From NCBI GenBank assembly GCA_026417135.1, contig JAOADV010000008.1:37111-101110 (forward strand): a DNA stretch of 64,000 bases. Direction: 5' to 3'. Made by a program: the position numbers and the translations under genes. This DNA comes from Ignavibacteria bacterium (GTDB lineage Bacteria > Bacteroidota > Ignavibacteria > Kapaibacteriales > UBA2268). The notes below the pieces were generated by a model. It did no database searches and was not told the origin of the DNA. It saw only the letters and a list, made by a program, of their open reading frames with translations. This document shows positions 34,812 through 45,200 of the stretch, in pieces. Numbering within the stretch: position 1 is the first letter of the stretch; every line of letters begins with the position of its first letter.

Positions 34812-37532
34812 ATGCCAGAAAATTACTCCAAAACTTATCAACCGAAGGAAGTAGAAAAAAAATGGTATGAAATTTGGCTTCGTAACAAGATTTTCGAATG
34901 TTCCGCATCTTCGCCGAAAAAAGCTTATTCAATTTTGATGCCCCCACCTAATATTACTGGGATATTACATTTTGGCCACGTCTTGAATATCACAATTCAA
35001 GATGTATATATTCGATGGAAAAGAATGTTGGGCTTCGAAAGTTGTTGGTTTCCCGGAACCGACCACGCTGGAATTGCAACCCAAACAAGAATAATAAATG
35101 AACTTAAGAAAGAGGGATTGAGCAAAAAAGACATAACCCGCGAAGAATTTCTCCGTCGTGCTTGGAAATGGAACGAAGAGTATGGCGGGATAATTCTAAG
35201 ACAGATGCGCGAACTTGGTATTTCTTGCGATTGGAGCCGAACGCTTTTCACAATGGACGAATCCGCATCTAATGCAGTTCGCGAAGTTTTCATTCGGCTC
35301 TTCGACGAAGGTTTGATTTATCGAGGGAAAAGAATAATCAACTGGTCGCCACTATCCCAAACAGCTTTGTCCGACGAAGAAGTAACATACAAAGAAGTTT
35401 CTGAATATCTTTACACACTACGATATTACTTTCCTAATTCTGAAAAGTACTTGTTGATTGCTACTGCAAGGCCAGAAACTATATTTGGCGACGTGGCTGT
35501 TGCTGTCAATCCTAATGACGAAAGGTATAAATCATACATAGGACAAAGTGTAATTGTGCCACTTGCAAACAGAGTAGTACCTATCGTTGCAGACGAATAT
35601 GCTGACCCAACCTTCGGCACTGGATGTGTAAAGATTACACCAGCCCACGACCCGAATGACTTTGAAGTAGGACTAAGGCACAATCTACCAATTATTAATT
35701 CCATAAACCCCGATGGAACTTTAAACGAATATGCTGGGGAATTCAATGGCTTTGAAAGATTTGAAGCGAGGGAACGCATTGTTGGAAAGCTCAAAGAAAA
35801 CGGGTTACTCGAAAAAGTCGAAAGTTACGTCCATAACGTGGGCTTTTCGCAAAGAGGCGGGGAACCAATCGAACCATACCTTTCGGACCAATGGTTTGTA
35901 CGAATGAAACCATTAGCCGAGCTTGCTTTACAGCCAGTTCTCGATGGAAGAATTAAATTCTACCCTAAACATTGGGAAAAAACCTACCAGCATTGGCTCG
36001 AAAACGTTCGAGATTGGTGCATTTCCCGCCAACTTTGGTGGGGGCACAGAATTCCAGTCTATTACGCACCCGATGGTTCTTTTGTTGCTGCACGCGATGA
36101 GCACGAAGCCCGTGGGAAAATGAAATTAACCAGCGAAGTTCCACTTGAACAAGACCCCGATGTTCTCGATACTTGGTTCTCGTCTTGGCTTTGGCCACTA
36201 ACCACTATGCGTTGGCTTGCCGATGGAGTAACGGAAGAGACACCCGATTTGAAAAAATTTTTCCCTACGGACTTACTTGTTACAGCGCCCGATATTATCT
36301 TCTTTTGGGTAGCCCGAATGATTATGGCTACGATGAAATTTAAATCAGAGATACCTTTTCGCGATGTTTACTTTACATCGACTATTCGCGACGGTCTGGG
36401 AAGAAAGTTGAGTAAATCGCTTGGGAATTCCCCCGACCCTTTAAAAATAATCGAAAAATATGGTGCCGATGCAACTCGTTTCACAATGATTTACCTTTCT
36501 CCTCTCGGGCAAGATATTCGTATGGACATTGATATTCAAACACAAGATATTCCTTCGATGGAGATTGGAAGAAATTTCACTAATAAAATTTGGAATGCTG
36601 GTCGCTTTTTGTTATTGAAAAAAGAATCCGCAAATAATTTTACATCGCATACTGGTTACAATTTCTCGGATATCGATTACAACGGTCTTTCACTACCCAA
36701 TAAGTGGATACTTTCTCGATTACACACAACAATCGAGAAAGTACAGCAAAGCCTCGAAACGTATAGGATTAACGACTATGCCAAGATTCTTTACGACTTC
36801 GTTTGGAAAGACTTTTGCGATTGGTACATAGAAATCCTAAAAGTTGATATAAACGAAGACAAAGGTAGCAACAATAGCATCGAAAACATTAAGTTCGCAT
36901 TGAACATATTTGAAAAAATTTTAAGACTTATCCACCCCATAATGCCTTTTGTATCGGAAGAAATATGGCATAATCTTACAAATGCATCGGAAAACGAAAG
37001 TCTCAGTCTCGAAAATTTTCCGACAAGCAACAACGAATTTATCAATAAAGAATTAGAAAAGGAGTTCGAGATTTTTCAGCTTGTTGTCGAAGAAATTAGA
37101 AGTATGCGTTCCGAACTTGGGATTGAACCCCAAAAGCAAATAAATGTGGTTATTCATTGCGAAAACACAGAACTTCGCCAACTCTTAGAGACTGAAAGCA
37201 AGGCGTTGTCTTTTTTGTGTAAAATAGCAAATCTTGGAGTTACAAAAGAACCCGTCGGCAACCTAAAAGCCTACTCGAGTGTTGTCCGCGAAGTCGAAAT
37301 CCATCTTCTGCTTTCCGAAGAAATAGACATCGAAAGAGAAATGGAGCGAATCAAAAAGGAAATCGATAGAGTTCGAAATAATATAAATGTAACCGAAACG
37401 AAGTTAAATAACGAAAAATTCCTTCAGAATGCGAAACCCGAAGTGATTCAAAGGGAAAGAGAAAAGCTCGAAAGTATGCGCGAAACTCTCGTCAAACTCG
37501 AAAAATTATTTAACAAATTCATAACAATATGA
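34812..37532 (+). CDS. valS: Valine--tRNA ligase
   Basis: Charges tRNA-Val in the cytoplasm. Class I motifs are PPPNITGILHFGHV (HIGH variant, near residue 53) and GRKLSKSLGN (KMSKS variant with leucine in place of methionine, near residue 531). The editing domain lies between (GTGCVKITPAHDPNDFEVG). The C-terminal 70 residues form the charged coiled coil typical of ValRS. The length of 906 residues is normal. The stop overlaps rpe by ATGA, so the two are coupled. Confidence 0.97.
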   Translation: MPENYSKTYQPKEVEKKWYEIWLRNKIFECSASSPKKAYSILMPPPNITGILHFGHVLNITIQDVYIRWKRMLGFESCWFPGTDHAGIATQTRIINELKKEGLSKKDITREEFLRRAWKWNEEYGGIILRQMRELGISCDWSRTLFTMDESASNAVREVFIRLFDEGLIYRGKRIINWSPLSQTALSDEEVTYKEVSEYLYTLRYYFPNSEKYLLIATARPETIFGDVAVAVNPNDERYKSYIGQSVIVPLANRVVPIVADEYADPTFGTGCVKITPAHDPNDFEVGLRHNLPIINSINPDGTLNEYAGEFNGFERFEARERIVGKLKENGLLEKVESYVHNVGFSQRGGEPIEPYLSDQWFVRMKPLAELALQPVLDGRIKFYPKHWEKTYQHWLENVRDWCISRQLWWGHRIPVYYAPDGSFVAARDEHEARGKMKLTSEVPLEQDPDVLDTWFSSWLWPLTTMRWLADGVTEETPDLKKFFPTDLLVTAPDIIFFWVARMIMATMKFKSEIPFRDVYFTSTIRDGLGRKLSKSLGNSPDPLKIIEKYGADATRFTMIYLSPLGQDIRMDIDIQTQDIPSMEIGRNFTNKIWNAGRFLLLKKESANNFTSHTGYNFSDIDYNGLSLPNKWILSRLHTTIEKVQQSLETYRINDYAKILYDFVWKDFCDWYIEILKVDINEDKGSNNSIENIKFALNIFEKILRLIHPIMPFVSEEIWHNLTNASENESLSLENFPTSNNEFINKELEKEFEIFQLVVEEIRSMRSELGIEPQKQINVVIHCENTELRQLLETESKALSFLCKIANLGVTKEPVGNLKAYSSVVREVEIHLLLSEEIDIEREMERIKKEIDRVRNNINVTETKLNNEKFLQNAKPEVIQREREKLESMRETLVKLEKLFNKFITI

Positions 37533-38200
37533 ATCGCATATTAATAGAGCCTTCGCTCCTAAGCGCAAATTATTCTTGTATCGAAAAGGAAGTAAGATTG
37601 TGCGAAGAAGGTCAAGCCGACCTCTTGCATTTGGATATAATGGATGGTTGCTTTGTACCGAATATCACATTCGGTCCGATAATGGTTAGAACAATAAAAA
37701 AGCTCACACAATTACCACTTGTGTGCCACTTGATGATTGTAAATCCCGAGCGATATATACCAAGCTTTGTAGAATCTGGGGCAAGTTATATTTCTGTTCA
37801 TTGCGAAGGGAATTACCATATCCATCGCCTTTTAGAACAAGTCCGCTCGTTGGGGGTAAAATCTGGATTGGCTATAAACCCGGGGACCCCTTTAGAATAT
37901 GCATTCGAAAATGCTGGATATTGCGATTTTATACTTCTGATGTCTGTCAACCCGGGGTTTGGAGGGCAAACATTTATCCAATCGTTTCTTAAAAGGTGCG
38001 AAAGGTTAAAGAACTTTCTGACGAAGGAAAGTCTCGAAAATGTTTGCATCGAAGTCGATGGGGGAATAAAAGTCGATAATGTTGCCGATGTAGTTCTTGC
38101 TGGTGCAAATATGATTGTTTCGGGCTCTGGTATCTTCGAAGGGGACATAGTCGAGAACTTGATTGAGATGCGCCGAAAGATTGAAGAACTAAAATTGTAG
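37529..38200 (+). CDS. rpe: Ribulose-phosphate 3-epimerase
   Basis: Interconverts ribulose 5-phosphate and xylulose 5-phosphate in the pentose phosphate pathway. The TIM-barrel motifs are clear: EPSLLSANY at the N-terminus, LHLDIMDGCFVPNITFGP with the catalytic aspartate and histidine-type metal ligands, SVNPGFGGQ in the middle, and VDGGIK near the end. The length of 223 residues is usual. The start overlaps the valS stop by ATGA. The 3' end overlaps the convergent PorV-like gene by 12 nt, an unusual antisense arrangement. Confidence 0.96.
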   Translation: MNRILIEPSLLSANYSCIEKEVRLCEEGQADLLHLDIMDGCFVPNITFGPIMVRTIKKLTQLPLVCHLMIVNPERYIPSFVESGASYISVHCEGNYHIHRLLEQVRSLGVKSGLAINPGTPLEYAFENAGYCDFILLMSVNPGFGGQTFIQSFLKRCERLKNFLTKESLENVCIEVDGGIKVDNVADVVLAGANMIVSGSGIFEGDIVENLIEMRRKIEELKL

Positions 38201-39229
38201 AGAAACTCCGATAGTGTAGAATACTTTGTTGCGAGAGATTATATCGTTCCCGACCGAGAAATCTATACTATACAAGTTGTAGAAATCTTCGAGATTTGGT
38301 TTAATCGAGATTCCACCACCCCAAACACTCAAAGCAAGAAACTTAAATTTCCCCTCGTGGTCGCCGGCTAAAGTCAAGCCACCACGAAGAGAAATCAATT
38401 CGTGTGGCGAAATTTCCGCTGCAAAAACAAAACTCGGATGCTTTTCGAATTGAATGTAATTGGCCTCGAGTGCGAAAAGTAAATATTCGGCTGGGGCAAC
38501 AATTACAGAATCGATAAAGCCTAATTCGTTTCTAAAATGGGCTGTTTTTGGGTCGCCAAGCAAAACTTCCATCGCAAGACCCGAACGAATAACATAAGGT
38601 ATGTTGGATTTATCCTCCCGAGAATTATATTTCAAAAAGCCACCGAGATTTTGAACCGAAACAGCAACGGTGAACAAGTTCATAACGTTGAACTTCGAGC
38701 CGACATCGAAAGCAAATCCATTTGCGGATACACCACCGCCAGCAAGTGTATTGTTAAGGTACTTAACCGAAAGTCCAAAGCTTGCAAGTTTCGTCGAAAA
38801 AGAACCTCCGAGTATCATATTCAAGGTATAATCGGTCAATCTTCCGATTTCGTCTCCGAGACGATTTCGAGCAATAATATTGCCCGTTCGAGAAGAATTA
38901 ATAGCCAAACCAATCCCAAAATTATCAAACGATTGAGCATACGATAGACTTGCAAAATTTCTACTATGCTCCAAAAGTGAAAAGGAAGTATTAAACATTG
39001 GGACAGGAGCACAGGTAGAAAGACCCGCTGGATTGTAGAATATTGCACTTGGCTCGTTCGAAATAGCAGTATAGCAACCAGCAAGAGCAATAGGTCGGGG
39101 TCCTACTTCACGAAGAAGATATGCCCCAGCAAAGCCGCCTCCAGTTCTTTGGGAAAATGAATGATATGCAAATAAGAAGAAACAACAAAGTATTATTAAA
39201 TTCACAATTTTGATTGGAACAAGTCTCAT
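38189..39229 (-). CDS. PorV/PorQ-like outer-membrane protein
   Basis: A 346-residue predicted FadL-type barrel of the PorV/PorQ (UPF0164) family, which in T9SS bacteria handles or receives secreted cargo at the outer membrane. After a signal peptide (about residues 8-26) it shows the family opening GGGFAGAYLLREVGPRPIALAG and SAIFYNPAGLS, then glycine-rich strands and a terminal aromatic (TIGVSLQF). It follows a small sorting-domain protein by ATGA overlap. PorV, PorQ or a paralogue cannot be separated from the sequence alone. Confidence 0.82.
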   Translation of the reverse strand: MRLVPIKIVNLIILCCFFLFAYHSFSQRTGGGFAGAYLLREVGPRPIALAGCYTAISNEPSAIFYNPAGLSTCAPVPMFNTSFSLLEHSRNFASLSYAQSFDNFGIGLAINSSRTGNIIARNRLGDEIGRLTDYTLNMILGGSFSTKLASFGLSVKYLNNTLAGGGVSANGFAFDVGSKFNVMNLFTVAVSVQNLGGFLKYNSREDKSNIPYVIRSGLAMEVLLGDPKTAHFRNELGFIDSVIVAPAEYLLFALEANYIQFEKHPSFVFAAEISPHELISLRGGLTLAGDHEGKFKFLALSVWGGGISIKPNLEDFYNLYSIDFSVGNDIISRNKVFYTIGVSLQF

Positions 39230-39828
39230 TTAGTGATTACCAATTTTTCGCGAAGCCGAAAATTATCTCCAAGGACAACTAACAGAAAAATTCCTTTTGG
39301 AAGCCCAAGTGCCGAAAATTCATAAGGTTGGGACGAATCCTTAGGTTTCCCCTCGTAAACATCGAGAACTTTCTTCCCCAAAAGATTATATACCATAATC
39401 CTTATCTTCTGCTCTTTATTTTCAATTTGAAGAAAGATTAATATTTTATCGTCTCGTTCACTTTCACGCACAGAGATAATCCTATTTGCTCTCGAAGTAT
39501 CGTTTTCAATTCTATTTTCAACTTTCCTTCCGTTGCTCCTCTTTTCAATCTTCTTGTTATCGATTTGCACAAATTGTGTGCCAAAGCGAGCTGTCCCGAT
39601 AGTAAAAATGTTTTCGAGAAAGGTAGAACAAGTATCGAAAGGATACAAGGAGTAAGTTCCCTTGAGATTTTGTAAACCAGCTTGCTCTGGATAAAATTGG
39701 TAGATATCACGAACTTGGCTATAAGTAGCCAAAGTGTTTGTTAAGATAATAATAAAAATACAAACAATTTTGTAAAAAAACTTTCTATTCTGCATTAATA
39801 AATTATTTACCTTAAAAAATATTGACAT
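39226..39828 (-). CDS. Small secreted protein with T9SS-like C-terminal domain
   Basis: A 200-residue product. The mature region is short and polar. The last 80 residues match a T9SS type A sorting domain in layout (IRIMVYNLLGKKVLDVY, LGLPKGIFLLVVLG, REKLVITK). A second ATG at residue 12 (MQNRKFF) would give a more usual signal peptide. The gene is ATGA-coupled to the PorV-like gene after it and lies 18 nt after the TPR membrane-protein gene, so the three are probably one transcript. No enzymatic domain is present, and its role may be structural. Confidence 0.65.
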   Translation of the reverse strand: MSIFFKVNNLLMQNRKFFYKIVCIFIIILTNTLATYSQVRDIYQFYPEQAGLQNLKGTYSLYPFDTCSTFLENIFTIGTARFGTQFVQIDNKKIEKRSNGRKVENRIENDTSRANRIISVRESERDDKILIFLQIENKEQKIRIMVYNLLGKKVLDVYEGKPKDSSQPYEFSALGLPKGIFLLVVLGDNFRLREKLVITK

Positions 39829-39846
39829 AAGAAAAAGTTTTTTATT

Positions 39847-41319
39847 TTACTTATCTTCGGACCCAAAAAATTTTTTATAAAGCTTTTCGGAAAGACTTTT
39901 ATCTTTTTCGATTGCCTCGATGTTCTTTTTTGCAAGAAGGGAAACTTTACTTATTCCAACCTCGCTGGCAAACTTGTCGAGTTTCTCTGGGGACGTAGGG
40001 ATTGGAACATTTGAAATTTCTTTGAGCTTCTTTTTTAACAATTCTTGTTGCTCTTTTTGAATTTGCAAAGCAATTTCAACACGAGGAGGCATTTTAACTA
40101 CTTGCTTTTCCCTTTCAACAAGCTCTTCTTTTGTAATGGGGACTTCTTCTTGGCGTTTAGCAGAAATTATTTCTTCGGCAAGCTGCTTTATATTTGCTTC
40201 GGTTCGACTTTTTGATTGACTAGTGGAATTTACGCCTTCTTTCGAAACACTTTCGACTTTTTTATAATGTTCAACAGCTTTACTTGGGGGCTTTCTCGGG
40301 TAAACATAATTTAACAGTTCTTTTTCGAAACGCTCTTTCGAAGCAAGCAATTGTTTCCTTTTTCTCCATTTGAAGTATAAAGTAACAAGTAGTATTGCGG
40401 AAAGAATAATCAAAACAAGTAAAGTATAAAGTATCTTTTCCAGCAAACTTTCTTCGGGTTGTTCTTTTTGTTTTATGGGAATTGTATCGAGTTGAGTAAC
40501 TTCAAATCCAGTAGTATCGGAATGTAGAGTGTCTTGCTCGAAGACTTTTTCTTCGAACAAATTTAAGTTTACATCTTTAAAAATAGAATCGACAAGCTCC
40601 GAGTTGGTCTCGATTAATGAGAAACTTATACCAGTGTAACGTTCGAAAAACTTCGTGCGGTAACGTTGGCTTTGTTCTTCGTCCCCCAAAAGTGAGTATG
40701 TTTGATGGAGTGCTGGAAACAAATCGATAATGTTTGCACCTAAAGTTTCGGCTTTCCTCAAAGTTGTCTCTGCTTCTTTCAACATATTTGATTTTAAGAA
40801 TAAGTAGCCAAGGAAGTAACCAGCGTTGGCAATTTTTTCGTTAAAGGCTAATTCGAAATACTTCCTTGCAACAGCAAGATTATCGGTCAAAGCCAAAAGA
40901 CCCATTCGATAATTATCTTCGGCTGGGGTTAACATTTTCCAATCGAAAACTTCGAGCATCAATGAATTTGTAAACTCTAAAGGGGCTAAGGTAAATCCTC
41001 TTGGTGAGCTAAGCAAAATAGCAATTTGGAGTTGATTGGCGAACTTTTCGATGTAAACTCGTCGAATAATTCCTTCGGATGCAATTGAATCGGTAGTAAA
41101 TCTTGTTTTTACATCTTCGAGTGTTATTGTAATTAGAGTTTTGCTATCATCAATAGAAGCTTTAAAATTTATTGGCAATTCATTAAAAAAAAATGTTGCC
41201 CTATTCAATGGATTTATCTCGACCCTTAAAAAAGTAGTTTCGGAAGAGGCATAGAAGGGAAGGAAAGAAAAAAGTGCCACCAAAACCCAAGAATAAGTTT
41301 TAACGCAATATATTTTCAT
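39847..41319 (-). CDS. TPR-containing membrane protein of unknown function
   Basis: The frame opens upstream to 41430, but the ATG at 41319 gives a proper signal peptide (KTYSWVLVALFSFLPFYA) and avoids overlapping the divergent gene. The product has about 490 residues. A periplasmic beta-rich domain comes first, then TPR-like helices (AVARKYFELAFNEK, LKEAETTLRKAETLG), one membrane helix (LYTLLVLIILSAILLVTLYF), and a charged cytoplasmic tail with coiled-coil character. No family is named. It is first in the group with the sorting-domain protein and the PorV-like protein, so an envelope or secretion role is plausible but inferred. Confidence 0.65.
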   Translation of the reverse strand: MKIYCVKTYSWVLVALFSFLPFYASSETTFLRVEINPLNRATFFFNELPINFKASIDDSKTLITITLEDVKTRFTTDSIASEGIIRRVYIEKFANQLQIAILLSSPRGFTLAPLEFTNSLMLEVFDWKMLTPAEDNYRMGLLALTDNLAVARKYFELAFNEKIANAGYFLGYLFLKSNMLKEAETTLRKAETLGANIIDLFPALHQTYSLLGDEEQSQRYRTKFFERYTGISFSLIETNSELVDSIFKDVNLNLFEEKVFEQDTLHSDTTGFEVTQLDTIPIKQKEQPEESLLEKILYTLLVLIILSAILLVTLYFKWRKRKQLLASKERFEKELLNYVYPRKPPSKAVEHYKKVESVSKEGVNSTSQSKSRTEANIKQLAEEIISAKRQEEVPITKEELVEREKQVVKMPPRVEIALQIQKEQQELLKKKLKEISNVPIPTSPEKLDKFASEVGISKVSLLAKKNIEAIEKDKSLSEKLYKKFFGSEDK

Positions 41320-41401
41320 TTTTGCGAATAACTGCCTTAATACATTGTAAATTAATAAAATTTTGTTTTTAAAAAATATTAATTTTATACTTTGGTATTT
41401 T

Positions 41402-42250
41402 ATGAACGTATTGGGTATGAAAAGAAACATAGCTTTGCTTACCGATTTTGGCTTGGACGACCATTATGTAGGCGTTATGAAAGGAACAATATTGACGATA
41501 AATCCAGATGTCAATATAATAGATATATCACATTCAGTTGCACCGGGAAACATTCGTCAAGCTGCTTTTTTGTTAATGGTTTCGATAAAATATTTCCCCC
41601 CGAAGACAATTTTCATTGCAGTAGTCGACCCCGGTGTTGGTTCGAATAGAAATCCATTATGCATTCAAACAGAGACTTTTTACTTTGTCGGACCCGACAA
41701 CGGCGTATTTTCCTATGCGTTAACAAATTTTAAATCGATAAAAGCTTATCGAATAACCACCGAGAAATATTTTTTAGAAAATGTAAGCAAGACATTCCAC
41801 GGAAGAGATATTTTCGCTCCCGTTGCGGGACACATTTCCAAAGATGTTGATGTTTCAGAATTTGGAGAACAACTGCCAGTCGATAAATTAGCAAAATTGC
41901 CACCTTTAAAAACGAAATGGGATGCATTTGGAAATTTAATTGGTGAAGTAATCCACATAGATAGATTTGGGAATATCGTAACTTCGTTAAGTTCGAGAGC
42001 ATTAGGGTTGAATATGCATAATATTTTAAAGCAAGATTTAAAGTGGCAATTTGAAATTGGACACACCAAGATACGAAATCTTTCCACTACATATAGTGAT
42101 GTAAACGAAGGGAACTTAGTAGCCTACATTGGCAGTAGCGATTTTTTAGAATTTGCAATTCGCAATGGAAACGCGGCAAAAGAAATAGGTGCTTACATTG
42201 GGCAGCCTATTTGTGCTCGGAAAGTAGGAATTTATGAACAATTTATATAA
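41402..42250 (+). CDS. S-adenosylmethionine hydrolase (DUF62 family)
   Basis: Member of the SAM hydroxide adenosyltransferase family, which splits SAM to adenosine and methionine using water; fluorinase and chlorinase are relatives. Key motifs are IALLTDFGLDDHYVGVMKG (D in LTDFG), ISHSV, VVDPGVGS, FVGPDNGVFS, and FHGRDIFAPVAGHI; the R-D pair typical of the hydrolases is in GRDIF. Start choices are ATG 41402 or ATG 41417 (MKRNIALL); the frame extends to 41363, but that stretch is AT-rich leader. It diverges from the TPR gene. The end overlaps the next gene by 17 nt. Confidence 0.88.
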   Translation: MNVLGMKRNIALLTDFGLDDHYVGVMKGTILTINPDVNIIDISHSVAPGNIRQAAFLLMVSIKYFPPKTIFIAVVDPGVGSNRNPLCIQTETFYFVGPDNGVFSYALTNFKSIKAYRITTEKYFLENVSKTFHGRDIFAPVAGHISKDVDVSEFGEQLPVDKLAKLPPLKTKWDAFGNLIGEVIHIDRFGNIVTSLSSRALGLNMHNILKQDLKWQFEIGHTKIRNLSTTYSDVNEGNLVAYIGSSDFLEFAIRNGNAAKEIGAYIGQPICARKVGIYEQFI

Positions 42251-45200
42251 AAATATGTACAGATTTGTTTTTCTTTTTTCTGTGTTTTTTTTCCTTGCTT
42301 TTGAATTTGCCTATTCGACTGAAGTAATTGTTAAAAGTGATAATGGCCAACCGATATTGACCGGTTATGCGGAAAGATATTCTTGGGAGGAAAGTAAAAT
42401 CTTGAAGCCCGCTGGACCTTGCATTGTAAAAAAAATTCAAATTTACTTTGTTGGTAATACCCCAAACTTGGATACTATATTTATTACTGGCGACCCTTCG
42501 GAAGGAGTAGTTCCCCCAACTCTATGGGTTCTCCATTATAATATGTTGACAAGCCCTATAGTTTTCAACTACAATGGAACTCCCGGTTGGTACGAGTTTA
42601 AAGTGCCAGACATTTACCTCGGCGGTTTGGACAGAATTGTTGTTCAACACAGAGTAAAAAGTGGGGGACCGTGGTTTGCAATCGATAATGATGGGCTTTC
42701 GACACCTGTAAGTTCTTTTCTTCTAAATCCTTTCGAAAATAACCCTCTTGGCTTTCCGGGTAATTACTATGCTTCAAATTCAGATTTTTTGGTTCGCCTT
42801 GTAGTTGAATATATTTATCCAAAGGACAGTAGTTCGGCTAACCCGCCAGTACCAACTTTATTCGATGTTACCGAAAAGGTTGGTCTTATCGACCAAAATG
42901 GCAAATTTATCCAACATTCAGATGTCAGCGTTGTCGATTGGAACAACGACTTTCTCGATGATATTGCTATCGGTCGCAACTTCTTTCAGAACACCCACTT
43001 AGGGATTTTCCAAAATGTAACTTCAAAACTTAAAATCAATGCTGGGATGACTTCTTGGGGCGATTTCGACAACGACGGGAAAATTGATTGTTATGCTTTG
43101 TTGAATGGTAGTTACGACGAGAATTTGAAGATGGTGTTCTCCAAAGATAGAGTATATCGAAATCTTGGCAACGAAGAGTTTATTGAGTTAAATCCCAAAA
43201 ACCTTTTCAAACAACCCTACCCAAATCCCAGCGTTGATTTTAAGTTAACCGTTCCAAACCAACAAGATTCTATACCTAATCCCTATTCTTGTATAACACC
43301 ACTTTGGTCCGACTTTAACAACGACGGTCGACTTGACCTTTACCTTGCTAACAATAGAGTTGGACTAAATGTTTCTGGTTCGTATGTCGAAAGATATTTC
43401 CCCGACCAGATTTGGCTACAAGATGGAGATGGAAAGTTCAGAAATGTTACAAAATCTTGTGGGCTTGATAAATACGAACTGTTTAGTTCGGACAGCCGTG
43501 CATTAGGATATTACGACTGTTATGGGGCTAATGCTTGCGACTACAATTTGGATGGGAAAATTGATATTTTCGTTGCAAATTATCGACTTGCACGCGACCT
43601 TTTACTTCAAAATGGTGGCTCTGCTACTTTTACCAATGTCGGCGATAGCGTTGGCGTTCAAGGTATCCCAACAGCGGTTCCAAACTACTTTGGACATGGT
43701 ATGGGTTGTGAATGGGGAGATTTCAATAACGACGGTTATCCAGATTTGGCTGTTGGGAATCTTTCGCACCCGGATTTGCGTGGGATTTATTCCAACCCAT
43801 CACTAATTTTTCAGAATCAAGGACCACCACATTTTAAATTCAAGGAAGTTGGCTCGCAAATGGGTTTAAAGTTTTTCGAAATGAATGCTGGTATTTGTTG
43901 GGGCGATTTCGATTTAGACGGCTACTTAGATTTGTGGCACGGTCAAATTTCCTATCGTGCCGAAGGAACAGAAAACGAACCCAAAAGACCCGCAAGGTTA
44001 TACTTTAATTCTGGACCACCGAATTTTCGTCTTATCGATAAAACTTGGGAAACTGGGGCAATTATTCACGGACCGTGGTCCGCTGTTCGAATTGATTTTG
44101 ATAACGATGGGGACTTAGACTTACTTGTTGCAAGCTCGCACGAAGGCGTTCGACTTTTCCGCAACGACCTCGAAAGAAAAGGTAACTGGGTTGGCTTTCG
44201 ACTAAAAGGTAGCCCCGAAAATAATGTAAATATGGATTGCTATGGAACGAAGCTGTTTGTTTATTCCAAATCGAATATTTTTTATAGAGAGTTAATGGGT
44301 AGCATATCTGGAACAAGATGTTCACAGAACTCCAATCTTTTACACTTTGGAATTGGAAATGCTGAGATAATCGATTCGATAAAAGTAGTTTACCCCAATG
44401 GTTTTGTAAAAACTTACCAAAAAATACTTCCAAATAATTATTATCTCATCCAATACAATTTGCCATTGACAAAACTAAAACTTCCAACGCCACAACCTTT
44501 TTATCCCAGGAATCATCAAATAGGTTTGCCTACTCAGACCGAGTTGAAATGGTATAGCGTTCCCGAAGCTATCGCTTATCAAATTGAAGTCGCCGAAAGC
44601 TACGATTTTAATAACCCAAGAAGGTTTTCAGCCAATCAAAGCAGTTTTCTTATTGACGAATTAGTGAAAGGAAAAGACTATTTTTGGAGAGTAAAAGCAA
44701 TTTCGCAAACGGACAGCTCCTTTTGGTCTCAACCTTTCGCTTTTATGGTTGGAATTCCCACCCCACAAGCTATAAGTTTAATTTCGCCCAAGAACGACAG
44801 TAAAAAATTAAACTTGACCCCAAGATTTGTATGGAGCAAACCAATTTTTCCTAAAAATTTATTTGTCGATTATTCCTTTGAATTGCAAATCGCTTTGGAT
44901 AGTAGTTTCGCAAATATTGTTTTTCAAAAGAAAAACATCGCCGATACTTTTTTCATTATCAGTCCGGAAATCCTAAAACCTGGAAATACTTATTTTTGGA
45001 GAGCACGCGCAGTAAATTCCGATGGCGAAGGACTTTGGCCCAAGCCTTTCACTTTCACAACGAATTCACTACCAAGAAAAGTAACTCTTCTTTCCCCAGC
45101 AAACAATGAAACCGAAGTTCCTTTGAAACCGACATTTCGTTGGACAGCGGTCGAGGATGCCGAAGAATATGTTTTTCAACTTTCATTGTCACATTCCTTC

